Assembly (NCBI GenBank): GCA_016929015.1
Contig: JAFGJQ010000061.1
Location: 1 to 41,337, forward strand
From: Phycisphaerae bacterium
Lineage (GTDB): Bacteria > Planctomycetota > Phycisphaerae > UBA1845
Direction: 5' to 3'
Length of the DNA: 41,337 nt
Shown: positions 16,232 through 26,226 of the stretch, piece by piece
Layout: every line of letters begins with the position of its first letter
How positions within the stretch are numbered: the first letter of the stretch is position 1
Notes under the pieces: model-generated
The model's database searches: none
Told to the model about the DNA's origin: nothing
Seen by the model: the letters and a program-made list of their open reading frames with translations, nothing else
Position numbers and translations under genes: made by a program

Positions 16232-17680
16232 ATGATGACACCAATAGGACGATGGACGGCGGGGCTGGGAATCCTGGTTCTTGTGACAGGATGCGGAGGA
16301 CCCAAGAAAACGGAAGTGGCGGACGCCGCCGGAGAGCCGGCACCCGAGCCGGCGATTGTGAGCGAGACCGGCGTCGCAGACGCGGCCAGCGACACAGAGG
16401 CTGCCACGACCGGCGCGGTGCAACAGCCCCAGGACGCCCCCATGCCGGAGACGACGCAGGTCGCCCAGGAGACGGGAGAAGAGCTGGCCGCCCCGGTCGT
16501 CACAGAGGAGTTCCGGAAGCTCTACGACGCCGCCAAGGCGGGTGACGTGGCCACCGTCCGACAATGCCTGGATGACGGTGCGGACGCAAACGGCACGAAC
16601 GAACGGGGTTGGACCGCCCTGCACGCCGCCGTTCATGAGAACCAGCCGGCGGTCGTCAGACTGCTGATCGAACGCGGCGCCGCACTCAACCCGAAAGGCG
16701 AGATGGATTGGACGCCGCTGCACTGGGCCGCCCAACTGGGCAATCTCGACATGGTAAACACTCTGCTGGAGGCTGGCGCGGACATGGCCGCGGCGGAATG
16801 GAGTGGAAAGACGCCTCTGTCCCTGGCCCTCGCCGGGGGGCATCTGGAAGTGGCGGAACGGCTGATTGCGGCCGGTTCGGACGTCAACGCAGCCGATGAG
16901 TTCGGGTTCACTCCGCTTCACATCGCCGCCAACCTCGGTCAGACCGTAATGGCCAGAACCCTGCTGGAAAAGGGCGCCAACCTGCAGGCCGCCACGGAGA
17001 TGGGCGTCACGCCGGTTCTGATGGCGGTGGGGAACGGACGAGCGGAAACGCTGGAGTTACTGCTGAAGGCCGGGGGGAATCTGCAGGACAAGAACGGGCG
17101 TGGCGAGGGGCCGCTTCATATCGCGGCGTCTGAGGATCAACGAGAAATGACGCAGATCCTCCTGGACCGGGGTCTGAAGATTGATCCGCAAGACATCCAC
17201 GGCCGAACACCGCTGCATCTGGCAGCCAATCACGCGCGAGCGGACATGGTGAACCTTCTGCTCGACCGGGATGCGGACATCGCCGCACGGGATAACCAGG
17301 GCTACACACCCCTGCAGTATGCTGCGTTAAGCGGAGACGGCGAAACGGTCCGGCGATTGATCGCCCGAGGCGCGGACGCGAACGGTACAAAGAACGACGG
17401 GATTGACATTTTGCGTACGGCCGTGGTCGCGGGCAACGTGGACGGCGTGCGGGCCATCCTGGCCACCGGCTGCGAACTGGAGCGAGCCGACCCGCTGAAG
17501 CGAACGGCGCTGTGTATCGCAGCGGAGCTGGGCCACGCTGAGATCGTGGCTCTGCTGCTGGAGGCAGGAGCAAATCCGGCCGTCGTAACGGAACTGGGCA
17601 AAACGCCGTTGCAGACCGCCCAAGAACAAGGCCATCAGGCCGTCGTCGACGTGTTCCGCAAGCATGGGGTGGAGAAGTAA
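16232..17680 (+). CDS. Lipoprotein with about 12 ankyrin repeats
   Basis: The signal peptide ends in the lipobox LVTGC (Cys21), so the protein should be lipidated and anchored in the periplasm or outer membrane. A low-complexity Ala/Glu/Pro linker (about 25-85) follows, then about twelve 33-residue ankyrin repeats to the C-terminus (RGWTALHAAV, DWTPLHWAAQLGN, GRTPLHLAANHARA and so on). Ankyrin arrays bind proteins; no enzyme domain is present. I start at ATG 16232; the next codon is also ATG. The gene lies 103 bases before the first sulfatase-like gene and may be co-transcribed with that cluster, which would make it a candidate scaffold for it. That link is inference. Confidence 0.87.
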   Translation: MMTPIGRWTAGLGILVLVTGCGGPKKTEVADAAGEPAPEPAIVSETGVADAASDTEAATTGAVQQPQDAPMPETTQVAQETGEELAAPVVTEEFRKLYDAAKAGDVATVRQCLDDGADANGTNERGWTALHAAVHENQPAVVRLLIERGAALNPKGEMDWTPLHWAAQLGNLDMVNTLLEAGADMAAAEWSGKTPLSLALAGGHLEVAERLIAAGSDVNAADEFGFTPLHIAANLGQTVMARTLLEKGANLQAATEMGVTPVLMAVGNGRAETLELLLKAGGNLQDKNGRGEGPLHIAASEDQREMTQILLDRGLKIDPQDIHGRTPLHLAANHARADMVNLLLDRDADIAARDNQGYTPLQYAALSGDGETVRRLIARGADANGTKNDGIDILRTAVVAGNVDGVRAILATGCELERADPLKRTALCIAAELGHAEIVALLLEAGANPAVVTELGKTPLQTAQEQGHQAVVDVFRKHGVEK

Positions 17681-17783
17681 GTGGCGTTGCGGTGGAAACG
17701 GTATTGGGATCGACTCGAAACGGCATCCGCCTGTTCGGGACGGAAAGGTCTTGGCTCATGAGGAAACAGGGACGCTCCGTACG

Positions 17784-19796
17784 ATGACCAGAGCACCCGG
17801 TAAACACCGCAGACCCCTCGTCGCAACGGGTAGTCTTGTGTTCGAGGCGCTGGGCGTGCGGAGCCTGTCTGTGCTGGCTGTTTCGGCGCTCGTGTCGATG
17901 GCAATCGCGGGCTGCCGCGACGACGCCGATTCCCTCGCCTCGCCGGGTGAAAAGCCCAATGTTCTGCTGATCACGTTGGACACGACGCGGGCGGATTTTC
18001 TGGGCTGTTACGGCCGCCCCACGGCCCGCACGCCCAACCTGGACCGCCTGGCCCGCGAAGGGACCCGATTCGCGCAGTGCTCCACCTGCACCTCGCTGAC
18101 CGCGCCCTCTCACGCCAGCATCCTGACCGGGCAATACCCGTTTGTGCACGGCGTTCGCACGAACGGTTCACACCGTCTGGCGTCAGGTTGCACGACGCTG
18201 GCAGAAGTGCTCCGGACGGAAGGGTACCGTACGCATGCGATCCTCGCGGCCTCCGTTCTGAACGATCAATTCGGCCTGAACCAGGGGTTCGACGAGTACG
18301 ATAACGTGCCGATCCAGGCAGCGAACAAGGCTGTAATCGCCCAACGACGCGGCGATGAGATCAGCGAGCACGCGATCGCCTTCCTCGGCAATCAGCAAGG
18401 TGAGCCGTTCCTCCTATGGCTCCACTATTACGATCCTCATCACCCGTACCTCTCTCCTCGGTCGAATGCCACGACCATCGAACGCTATGAGGATGAAATC
18501 ACGTTCATGGACGATCAGATCGGCAGAGTACTGACCGAACTCCGCCGACGGGCGATCGACAATCGAACCCTGATCGTCGTGGTCGGCGATCACGGCGAAG
18601 GACTGGGCGACCATGGCGAGTCCGGTCACGGCTACTTCGCCTACGAGAGCACGTTACACGTCCCCTGTATCTTCTGGTATCCGAGTCTTGTCGCTGCGAA
18701 TCACGTGGTGGACATGCGGGTGCGCACCATCGATCTTGCCCCTACGGTACTTGCCCTGATCCAGGCCCCGGGCCTTCCCGATGCCCAGGGCGAGAATCTC
18801 GGTGCAATGCTCCAGCGGAAAACGCAACAGGACGTGCCGGCTGCGTACGCCGAGGCGTTTGAGGCGTACTATCACTTCGGGCTTTCCCCAATCCGGACCC
18901 TGAGCACCAATGAATGGAAGTTCGTACTGGCCCCCCGGCGTGAGCTTTTCCGAATCAGTCAAGATCCCGCGGAAAAGGGCAATGTGCTCAGCGAGCATGC
19001 GGACGTGGCGGCCGGATTGTATGAGCAGATGCGCTCGCTGATCGCGGATGCGCCGGATCCTCCCTCCACGGACGAGTCCGAGCATCGACCGGGCATGCTG
19101 GATCGAGCGGCCTTGGAATCGCTGGGCTACGTGGGAGCGGCGGAGACGGGCACGGCGGAGGCCCACCTCCGCGAGATCGATCGGCTCGAACCGCAGGGCA
19201 ACGACCCCAGGGACTTCACAGAAACACTCGAATCGTACATACAGGCCCGTCACGCGACGGGGGAACAGGATGATGACCTCGCCGTCGAGTTGCTGGAGAA
19301 GGTGGTGGGAGCGCTTCCGACCAGCGTACGACCCCGCGCGGATTTTGCCCACGCGTGTCAGCGAAAAGGACAGCACGAAGAGGCGCGGAAACAGTACGAG
19401 GAGGCACTCCGGCTGGATCCCGACTCCCACTACACCCGACAGATGTACGCCGGCCTGTTTATGGAGTCCAAGCAGTGGGCGCTCGCGGAGGAGCAGTTCC
19501 GCATCCTGATCGCGAGCGATCCCACCGACGGCGAGTCCTGGTACAATATGGGTATCGCCCTGGCATCTCTGCATCGACCGGACGAGGCCCGGGAGCACCT
19601 GAAACAGGCTGCGTCCGTCGATCCGCGGGATCCGCGTCCATGGAACGCGCTCGGGGTGTTGTGTGTGCAGGGAGGCCAGTACGACGAAGCGGTTGGGCAC
19701 TTCCAGCATGCACTTCGCATCGACCCGAAACATGACAAGTCGCGAAGGGATCTGGAGCGCGCCTTGAAGCTCGTGGAGCAGTCGAAAGGGCCTTGA
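17784..19796 (+). CDS. Sulfatase-like (alkaline phosphatase superfamily) TPR lipoprotein 1, Thr at the nucleophile site
   Basis: A 670-residue lipoprotein (lipobox AIAGC, Cys44). The sulfatase-fold domain (about 58-420) has the first metal-site strand NVLLITLDTTRAD (Asp66, Asp71), the nucleophile loop LTAPSHASILTG, and the second metal site VVGDHGEGLGDHGE (Asp269, His270). In real sulfatases the loop is Cys/Ser-x-Pro-Ser-Arg; here the first residue is Thr106 and the Arg is His110. Formylglycine therefore cannot form, and a Thr-type phosphatase or phosphotransferase mechanism (as in LtaS/EptA relatives) is more likely; this is inference. The C-terminus (about 500-670) holds TPRs. Start at 17784; the frame stays open upstream without a signal peptide. 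Only 13 bases separate it from the next gene. Confidence 0.85.
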   Translation: MTRAPGKHRRPLVATGSLVFEALGVRSLSVLAVSALVSMAIAGCRDDADSLASPGEKPNVLLITLDTTRADFLGCYGRPTARTPNLDRLAREGTRFAQCSTCTSLTAPSHASILTGQYPFVHGVRTNGSHRLASGCTTLAEVLRTEGYRTHAILAASVLNDQFGLNQGFDEYDNVPIQAANKAVIAQRRGDEISEHAIAFLGNQQGEPFLLWLHYYDPHHPYLSPRSNATTIERYEDEITFMDDQIGRVLTELRRRAIDNRTLIVVVGDHGEGLGDHGESGHGYFAYESTLHVPCIFWYPSLVAANHVVDMRVRTIDLAPTVLALIQAPGLPDAQGENLGAMLQRKTQQDVPAAYAEAFEAYYHFGLSPIRTLSTNEWKFVLAPRRELFRISQDPAEKGNVLSEHADVAAGLYEQMRSLIADAPDPPSTDESEHRPGMLDRAALESLGYVGAAETGTAEAHLREIDRLEPQGNDPRDFTETLESYIQARHATGEQDDDLAVELLEKVVGALPTSVRPRADFAHACQRKGQHEEARKQYEEALRLDPDSHYTRQMYAGLFMESKQWALAEEQFRILIASDPTDGESWYNMGIALASLHRPDEAREHLKQAASVDPRDPRPWNALGVLCVQGGQYDEAVGHFQHALRIDPKHDKSRRDLERALKLVEQSKGP

Positions 19797-19809
19797 GACA
19801 GAGCTGGAC

Positions 19810-21279
19810 ATGGCAAGCCAAGGAAGAAACCAGCCAATGCCTCACCCTGGGCCCATGACGGGTGAACCAATTGCGTCCGGAACACACGTCGAAACAGGCC
19901 CCGGCTCCACGCGGACCACGGTCCCATGGCTCCTCCTGGCACTCGCGGTCGCCTTCGCGATGCGCGGGGGGGCGCTCTGGACGACGCGCGACACGCGCCC
20001 GATCCTGGATGAAGCCGATTATGTAGTGCGTGCCGAAGCATTGCTTGACGGCAAAGGGTTCGTCGGATCGTTCCGCTCGTGGATACTGCATCCCGGTTCG
20101 CCGTTGCTGACGAATCTGCCGCAGTACCCCGGCGCCTACCAGGCCCCGGGGTATCCCGCGTTCATGGCCCTCGTGATGAGGGTCTGGGGCCGCAGTCTGG
20201 TCGCGGTCAAGTTCGTGCAAGTGTTACTCAGTACGGCCACCGTCGGGTTGGTCTTCTTGATCGGACGGAACGGGTACGGCGCGCGGTCCGGCCTGGTCGC
20301 TGCGTTCATCTGCGCAATCTACCCGAACCTGATCGCGTTCTCTCACTACCTATGGTCCGAAACGCTCTTCCTTTTTCTGCTGACAGGAGGTATCTGCCTG
20401 TTGACGGGAAGAAACCGAGCCGTGCCGCCCCCAATGCACCGATGGGCCTTGGCGGGCGTCTGTCTGGGTGCGGCCGCGATGACTCGGGCGATCGCCCTGT
20501 ACATCTTGCCCCTGGTGCTGCTTTGGATGCTCCTTCTGCATCGCCAACGTCTGCGAAGGGCTCTGGGGGAGGCCGCGGTCACCGCCGGGGTTGTCGTCCT
20601 GATTATTCTCCCGTGGACGTATCGGAACCACCGCATCACAGGCGGCTTTGTGCTAGTCGACACGAGCGGCGCCTTCAATCTCTGGAGGGGCAACACGCCC
20701 CAGGCCTACACGTCTCGACCGGCCCCCCCGCAGCAAAGCTACGAGCCGCCGTTCGAGTCCCTGCCGCTGGCTCCGCCGCACGAAGCCTGGGTCATGCAAC
20801 TCATTCCTGTAGCCCAGCATCAATACGGCCCAACGCCGACCGATGCGCAGGTCGCCACCTGCGCTGCCGACTTGGCGTGGGACTGCATCTGGACTGATGT
20901 CCCGGCGTTCCTCCGCCGCGCCAAGTTCAAAATAATCGACACGTGGAACCCGACGTCGTTTCTGGTCCGGCATTTTCGCTTCGCCGCGTACGGCCGAGTC
21001 TCCCGGACGACCGCCAGCTTCATCTCCTGGACAGCAATCAGCGCGTACGTGCTGGTAATAGTCCTTGGAATGCTGGGAGCACTGACAACGCTCCGGAACC
21101 CGTACACGTGGTTTGTCCTGGGAATGATCCTGTTCTTCGTTGCGGTACATGCCGTTGCGATCGGTCTGACGCGATTTCGCTTGCCCGTCATGCCGTTCGT
21201 CATTGTGCTGGCCGCGGAGGGCATACGCAGGAGCGTGTGGTTTCCGCGTACGGTCTTGCGAAAAATCCTGCGTCATTGA
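19810..21279 (+). CDS. GT-C fold (PMT/ArnT-like) glycosyltransferase-family membrane protein
   Basis: A 489-residue polytopic membrane protein with about ten or more hydrophobic helices. After the first helix comes the outer loop DTRPILDEADYVVRAEALL, with the acidic pair typical of GT-C enzymes that use polyprenyl-phosphate sugars. YPGAYQAPGYPAFMALVM and SGLVAAFICAIYPNLIAFSHYLWSE match the pattern of PMT_2/GT39-GT83-like proteins. Sugar and acceptor cannot be read. The start could be 19810, 19837 or 19855, all in frame. It is tightly packed (13 bases before, about 30 after), so it belongs to the sulfatase-like/GT-C operon. Confidence 0.82.
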   Translation: MASQGRNQPMPHPGPMTGEPIASGTHVETGPGSTRTTVPWLLLALAVAFAMRGGALWTTRDTRPILDEADYVVRAEALLDGKGFVGSFRSWILHPGSPLLTNLPQYPGAYQAPGYPAFMALVMRVWGRSLVAVKFVQVLLSTATVGLVFLIGRNGYGARSGLVAAFICAIYPNLIAFSHYLWSETLFLFLLTGGICLLTGRNRAVPPPMHRWALAGVCLGAAAMTRAIALYILPLVLLWMLLLHRQRLRRALGEAAVTAGVVVLIILPWTYRNHRITGGFVLVDTSGAFNLWRGNTPQAYTSRPAPPQQSYEPPFESLPLAPPHEAWVMQLIPVAQHQYGPTPTDAQVATCAADLAWDCIWTDVPAFLRRAKFKIIDTWNPTSFLVRHFRFAAYGRVSRTTASFISWTAISAYVLVIVLGMLGALTTLRNPYTWFVLGMILFFVAVHAVAIGLTRFRLPVMPFVIVLAAEGIRRSVWFPRTVLRKILRH

Positions 21280-21309
21280 TGCACCGCGTTCCGGCATCGC
21301 GAGGTGACC

Positions 21310-23238
21310 ATGGCCGATCCCGTCCGCGGCGAAACTCAAGCCACTCGCTCCCGCATGCTCGGCTATCTGATCGGATTGTGCCTGGTTGCCTTGGTATTCC
21401 GCATTGCGATCCTCCGTGAGTATCTCGCCGAGAACCCCGTGGCGAACAATCCGACCATCGACGCCGCCACCTACTGGAACTGGGCCGACCGTATCGCTCA
21501 TGGCCAATTCGCACAGGACACACCGTTCTTCTCGGCGCCGCTGTACCCGTACCTGCTCGGCCTGCTGCGGGCTCTGGGCGGCACGTTGATCAGCGTGTAC
21601 GTGCTCCAAATCGGCATGGACCTTGTGACGGCCATCCTGCTCGCACTGTTCACACGCCGCCGGTTCGGGTCCGGCGTGGGCCTGCTGGCGGCGGGGATCT
21701 TCCTGCTGCTGCAGGAGCCAGCCTCCTTCTCCCTCCGCGTGCTGTCCGGGTCGCTGCATCTACTGTTGGTGACGGCTACGTGGGGGCTGATGGCCCTCTC
21801 CACGAACGCCCCGAGGCTTCCGCGTCGGGTCGGCCTGGGAATCACGCTGGGGCTGTTGTGCTTGTCGTACCCGCCAGCGCTACTGCTCGTGCCGGCCGTC
21901 GGTCTGTGGCTTTTCTGGCAAAGTCGTCGGCGGCTTGCGGACTTGGCCCGGGCAACCGTGCCGGTCGGCATCGCCGTCCTGCTGATCGTTCCCGCCACTG
22001 TCCACAACTATCGAGCGAGCGGGGAGTTCTTCCTGATTCAGGCGCTTAGTGGTGTGACGCTGCGTTTGGGCAACCAGCCGGGAGCAGACGGCGTCTACCA
22101 TCCGATTCGCGGAATCAGCATGTCGCGCGAGTACATGCTTCATGACGCCGGGCGTGTGTATCAGCAGGCGACCGGAAACCCGCCAAGCTGGGCCGCCACC
22201 GATGCCTATTTTCGCAAGCTCGGCTACGACTACTGGCGATCAGACCCCACCCATGCCATCAAACTGGCCGCTCGCAAGGCCTACTGGTTCCTCACCGGTC
22301 GCAACTACGGCGACATCTGCCAGCCGAACGCCGAAATCGCCGCTGGATTGGCTGATTGGCTGCGACTGGCCCCCGTGCAAACCGCGTGGCTGATCGGCCC
22401 CGGCCTCGTCGGCCTGGCGTTCCTGCTGCGGCACCCGATCCGGCACGCTCCGGAATGGCTGATGCTCGGCGTACCACTTTTCGTCGTGGTCATCTTCTGG
22501 TACTCGCCACGATACCGACTCCCGGCCGTCCCGGTACTCACGGTAACGGCCGCCTATGCCTTGGCCGGGCTGAAGCAGTGGCGAATCCGACGCGCCCGAG
22601 GTATCGCGGCCCTTGTCGGACTGGCCGCTGCGATTGCCCTGGGTTTCGTGAATCGAGCCGTTGGGTTCGATGCGCCCATGGCACGCGACGTGGCGATCGC
22701 CCTGGTCCGAAAAGGGGACTACGCGGGCGCCAACGAGATGCTTCAGGACATCCTGCGCCGGCAGCCGGACTTCCCGCTCGCGCTCAGCGCCCTCGCCTAC
22801 TCCCGCCACATGGAGGGCCGCCTGGCGGAAGCCTATGAAACGTACCACAGGGCATTGGCGCTCGATCCTTCCGATACCATCACACGTGGGCTCCTGGGCG
22901 CCCTGCTGGTCAGGATGCAGCGATGGACCGAGGCCGAACGTGAACTCCGCATCGTCCTGGCAGCCACACCCGAAGGTCCGGAAGACCGTTTTAACCTGGG
23001 TGTCGCCCTCACCGCACAGGGAAAATACAAGGAGGCCCGGCCCCACCTAGAGTATGCCGTGAAGGCCGCTCCACGGGATGTGCGGTTTTTGCACGGAATG
23101 GGCGTGTTTTTCGCAAGGCAGGGGCAGCATGCCGCTGCAGCCGAGTGGTTCCGACGGGCGCTGGAGATTGACCCCTCGCACCAGAAATCACAGAATGACC
23201 TCAAGCGGGTTCTGCAGAAATCCGGACCACCGCAATGA
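21310..23238 (+). CDS. GT-C-like membrane protein with a C-terminal TPR domain
   Basis: A 642-residue protein. The N-terminal part (about 15-450) has roughly ten hydrophobic helices and an outer loop ANNPTIDAATYWNWADRI followed by FFSAPLYPYLLGLL, the layout of a PMT-type GT-C glycosyltransferase. KQWRIRRARG comes before the last helix, which by the positive-inside rule puts the C-terminal TPRs (about 465-640) outside the cytoplasm. I choose the ATG at 21310 with a GAGG site just ahead; a GTG at 21304 is also in frame. It resembles the TMTC-like protein at 12602 in architecture, with fewer TPRs and different membrane-part sequence. Part of the plus-strand cluster 17784-26182. Confidence 0.8.
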   Translation: MADPVRGETQATRSRMLGYLIGLCLVALVFRIAILREYLAENPVANNPTIDAATYWNWADRIAHGQFAQDTPFFSAPLYPYLLGLLRALGGTLISVYVLQIGMDLVTAILLALFTRRRFGSGVGLLAAGIFLLLQEPASFSLRVLSGSLHLLLVTATWGLMALSTNAPRLPRRVGLGITLGLLCLSYPPALLLVPAVGLWLFWQSRRRLADLARATVPVGIAVLLIVPATVHNYRASGEFFLIQALSGVTLRLGNQPGADGVYHPIRGISMSREYMLHDAGRVYQQATGNPPSWAATDAYFRKLGYDYWRSDPTHAIKLAARKAYWFLTGRNYGDICQPNAEIAAGLADWLRLAPVQTAWLIGPGLVGLAFLLRHPIRHAPEWLMLGVPLFVVVIFWYSPRYRLPAVPVLTVTAAYALAGLKQWRIRRARGIAALVGLAAAIALGFVNRAVGFDAPMARDVAIALVRKGDYAGANEMLQDILRRQPDFPLALSALAYSRHMEGRLAEAYETYHRALALDPSDTITRGLLGALLVRMQRWTEAERELRIVLAATPEGPEDRFNLGVALTAQGKYKEARPHLEYAVKAAPRDVRFLHGMGVFFARQGQHAAAAEWFRRALEIDPSHQKSQNDLKRVLQKSGPPQ

Positions 23239-23362
23239 GACTCCCGCCGGAACCGCTGTCGGCCGTGAGCGAGTGGGCAAAGGGACAAACCGGAGGCCGT
23301 TGGCCTGCGTAGTCTGGGTGGGAACAGATTGTCAGAATGCCTGCCCGGCAGGAGCAATTGTC

Positions 23363-26182
23363 ATGAGAATGAAGACGAACTCAAGCATCCCGATCTCGAA
23401 TGCCGTCTTGCCACGACACACCTGGGGTGTGGGTCTGGTGTGGCTCGTCATGCTGGCCACTGCACCGGTCTGGACGGGCTGTTCAAGAAACGACGGCGCT
23501 GCTGACGGGCCGGTCAAGATCCGCGCGGAAGGCCACAATGTCATCCTGATTACCATGGACACGACGCGCACCGATTTCCTCGGATGCTATGGAGCACCCA
23601 ACGCATCCACGCCCAACCTGGACCGCCTCGCCAAAGAGGGCGTCCGTCTGACCCGTTGCAGCACATGCGTGTCGCTGACCCTGCCCTCCCACGCCAGCAT
23701 GCTGACCGGTTACTACCCGTTCGTACACGGCCTGCGTAACAACGGCACTCGGCGTTTGGCCGACTCGTTCGACACGCTGCCCGAAATCCTCAAGAGGGCC
23801 GGGTACGCCACTGGTGCGGAGATCGCATCGGCCGTACTGGATGCCCGCTACGGTCTCGACCAGGGCTTCGACACGTACCACGACGTCGAGACAAACGGCC
23901 AAGGCAGGGTCTACCCACAGCGGCGCGGGGATGACATCTGCAACGCGGCAATCGAACAGCTCCAGACCCTTGCCGCGGGCAGGTTCTTCCTCTGGGTCCA
24001 CTTCTACGACCCACACGACCCGTATGACGCACCCGGCTACGTCGGGCCGCCCGGCCGACCGGCCTATGCCGCGGAAGTCGCATTCATGGACACGCAGATC
24101 GGTCGACTGATCGATGAACTGAAGCGACTGGGCATCGAGAAGAAAACGCTGGTCGCCCTGATTTCCGACCACGGTGAGGGGCTCGGAGACCACGGTGAAG
24201 GCGGGCACGGGTACTTCGTGTACGAAACAACCGTCCACGTCCCGTTTATCCTGTGGTGCCCGGGCACGATTCCGGCCGGAAGGAAGATCGACGCCATTAC
24301 GCGCACGGTGGACGCATTCCCTACCCTGCTGGAGCTCGTCGGGCTTTCCGGGCCGGAGAGTGTGCATGGTGCAAGCCTTGTGTCTTTGCTCAAGGGGGAG
24401 GAGACGTCTTTGGCAGCAACGGCCTACGCCGAATCGCTGGCCGGACACCTCCGGTTCGGCCTCTCGCCGTTGCGATGCCTGCGGGCCGAGCAGCGCAAGT
24501 ACACCCTGGCTCCCAATGCCGCACTGCACGACCTGGAAGTCGACCCAAACGAAATCCGGAACGTAATCCGTGAATTCCCGGCGATCGCTGACGGGTTGCA
24601 TGAACAATTGAAACGTCTTGTTGACGATGCGCCGCCACCGCCCAGCGACGCGGATGCCGCAGTCCAGATGAGTGATGCGGATCGCCAGAGCCTTGTTGCA
24701 ATGGGCTATGCGGGGGCCGCAAGCGGCGAGAACATCGAAGCGGAAAGCAGCATTTTCGAGCCCAAAGGCCCCGATCCCCGCAGCCACATCGAAGACATCA
24801 ATCTCGACAACGCCGCCATGACAGCCTACAGCGAAGGCGACTTCGCGACCGCCGAACCCATGATGCACCGGATCGTGGCTGCATTCCCCGAAGCCCCCAT
24901 GGTGCGCATCGACATGGCAAACTTGCTTTCGGGGATGAACCGTCTGAGTGAGGCTTGTGACCATCTGGCTAAAGCGGTGGAACTCGACCCGAAGGCCGAT
25001 GATTTACGCCGTATGTACGCAGAGTACCTGATCCGCGCCGAACGATTGGACGACGCGGATACCCAACTCACGATCCTAATGGAAAGGAAGAAGGACGATC
25101 CGCTGATCCTTCGCAACCTAGGACTGTTGCGTGTGGAACAGGATCGGCTGGAAGAAGCAAACGAATACTTCGAGAAGGCGGCTGCTCTCGATCCGGACGA
25201 TGCGAAGCCCATCCGTGGTCGAGCGTTGGTGCTGTGCCGGGAGGGCAAGTACAAGGAAGCGGAAGCCCTGCTCAAAAAGGCGCTGGAATCTGACACTCAA
25301 AACGCACTGCTGATCACGGATCTCGCATTCGCGCTGGAGAAGCAGAATCTAGTGGAGGAAGCCGTCGTCGAGTATCGTCGCGCCGTCGATTGCGACCCCA
25401 CCGCGGCTGAACCCCGGGAACAACTGGCCCGCCTGCTGGGTGAACAAGAACGCTGGGCAGAGGCCCTGGAACAGTACAACCTCTTGGTGGAGCAGGCACC
25501 GCAAAATTCCGAGCGACTCGCCCAGCGAGCCCACGCTCTGACGCGGCTGAACAGGCAGGCGGAGGCAGAGGCGGATTTCCGCAAGGCCCGCATCCTCAAC
25601 CCGAACGATCTGTTGTTGCTGCGCGGTCTCGTTCTGACCCTGGTCGACATCGGCAAACCCAACGAGGCCGTCGCGCAACTCCAGCTGGCCCTCGCGGATG
25701 GAGCCGACGAGCCGATCGTTCTGGGCCTTCTTGCTTACGCCACGCAACAGATGGGCGATCTGACGGAGGCGGACAAGCTGTACGAACAGGCACTGGCCAA
25801 GGATCCCGAGCACGCCGCAATTCGAACTTGGCACGCGGGACTGCTGCTGCTGCAAAAGCGGGAAGAGGAAGCCGCCACCGAGTTCGCCCGAGCCCTCCAG
25901 ATCAACGCCGACGACGTGGAGGCCCGCCTGGGTCTCGGGCAGATCGCGGCGCAACGAGGAGACTTCGACAACGCGCATGCGCAGTTCGAGCGAATCCTCC
26001 AAAGAGAACCGAAAAACATCCGCGCCCTGCACGCTCTGGGAATCCTCCACGCCCGCCAGAAGAACTGGGACGAGGCGGCTCGCCTCTTTCGGGAAGTCCT
26101 GGCGATCAACCCGAATCACCAGCGCGCCAAGCAGGATCTCGAACGCGTCCGCCAGCGCAGGCAGGAATCAGCGTCCCCGTAG
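23363..26182 (+). CDS. Sulfatase-like TPR lipoprotein 2, Thr at the nucleophile site
   Basis: A 939-residue lipoprotein, the longest of the three. Lipobox VWTGC (Cys40); metal-site strand NVILITMDTTRTD (Asp66, Asp71); nucleophile loop LTLPSHASMLTG with Thr106 in place of the sulfatase Cys/Ser; second metal site ISDHGEGLGDHGEGGHG. From about residue 480 to the end lies a long TPR array, about a dozen units in several blocks (LLRVEQDRLEEANEYFEKAAALDPD and similar). The start ATG at 23363 has GGAG 8 bases ahead. It follows the GT-C/TPR gene by 124 bases and ends 44 bases from the convergent third paralogue. The family is known; the reaction and substrate are not. Confidence 0.86.
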   Translation: MRMKTNSSIPISNAVLPRHTWGVGLVWLVMLATAPVWTGCSRNDGAADGPVKIRAEGHNVILITMDTTRTDFLGCYGAPNASTPNLDRLAKEGVRLTRCSTCVSLTLPSHASMLTGYYPFVHGLRNNGTRRLADSFDTLPEILKRAGYATGAEIASAVLDARYGLDQGFDTYHDVETNGQGRVYPQRRGDDICNAAIEQLQTLAAGRFFLWVHFYDPHDPYDAPGYVGPPGRPAYAAEVAFMDTQIGRLIDELKRLGIEKKTLVALISDHGEGLGDHGEGGHGYFVYETTVHVPFILWCPGTIPAGRKIDAITRTVDAFPTLLELVGLSGPESVHGASLVSLLKGEETSLAATAYAESLAGHLRFGLSPLRCLRAEQRKYTLAPNAALHDLEVDPNEIRNVIREFPAIADGLHEQLKRLVDDAPPPPSDADAAVQMSDADRQSLVAMGYAGAASGENIEAESSIFEPKGPDPRSHIEDINLDNAAMTAYSEGDFATAEPMMHRIVAAFPEAPMVRIDMANLLSGMNRLSEACDHLAKAVELDPKADDLRRMYAEYLIRAERLDDADTQLTILMERKKDDPLILRNLGLLRVEQDRLEEANEYFEKAAALDPDDAKPIRGRALVLCREGKYKEAEALLKKALESDTQNALLITDLAFALEKQNLVEEAVVEYRRAVDCDPTAAEPREQLARLLGEQERWAEALEQYNLLVEQAPQNSERLAQRAHALTRLNRQAEAEADFRKARILNPNDLLLLRGLVLTLVDIGKPNEAVAQLQLALADGADEPIVLGLLAYATQQMGDLTEADKLYEQALAKDPEHAAIRTWHAGLLLLQKREEEAATEFARALQINADDVEARLGLGQIAAQRGDFDNAHAQFERILQREPKNIRALHALGILHARQKNWDEAARLFREVLAINPNHQRAKQDLERVRQRRQESASP

Positions 26183-26226
26183 GCAGGCAAGCCGGGCGCC
26201 AGGAAGGCTGGCCGGGGCTGGGGCGG

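Noticed and set aside
18654-19811. Minus-strand open frame opposite sulfatase-like gene 1
   Set aside because: Shadow; no family features, and the opposite frame has all motifs.
23483-24964. Minus-strand open frame opposite sulfatase-like gene 2
   Set aside because: Shadow of a clear lipoprotein enzyme on the plus strand.
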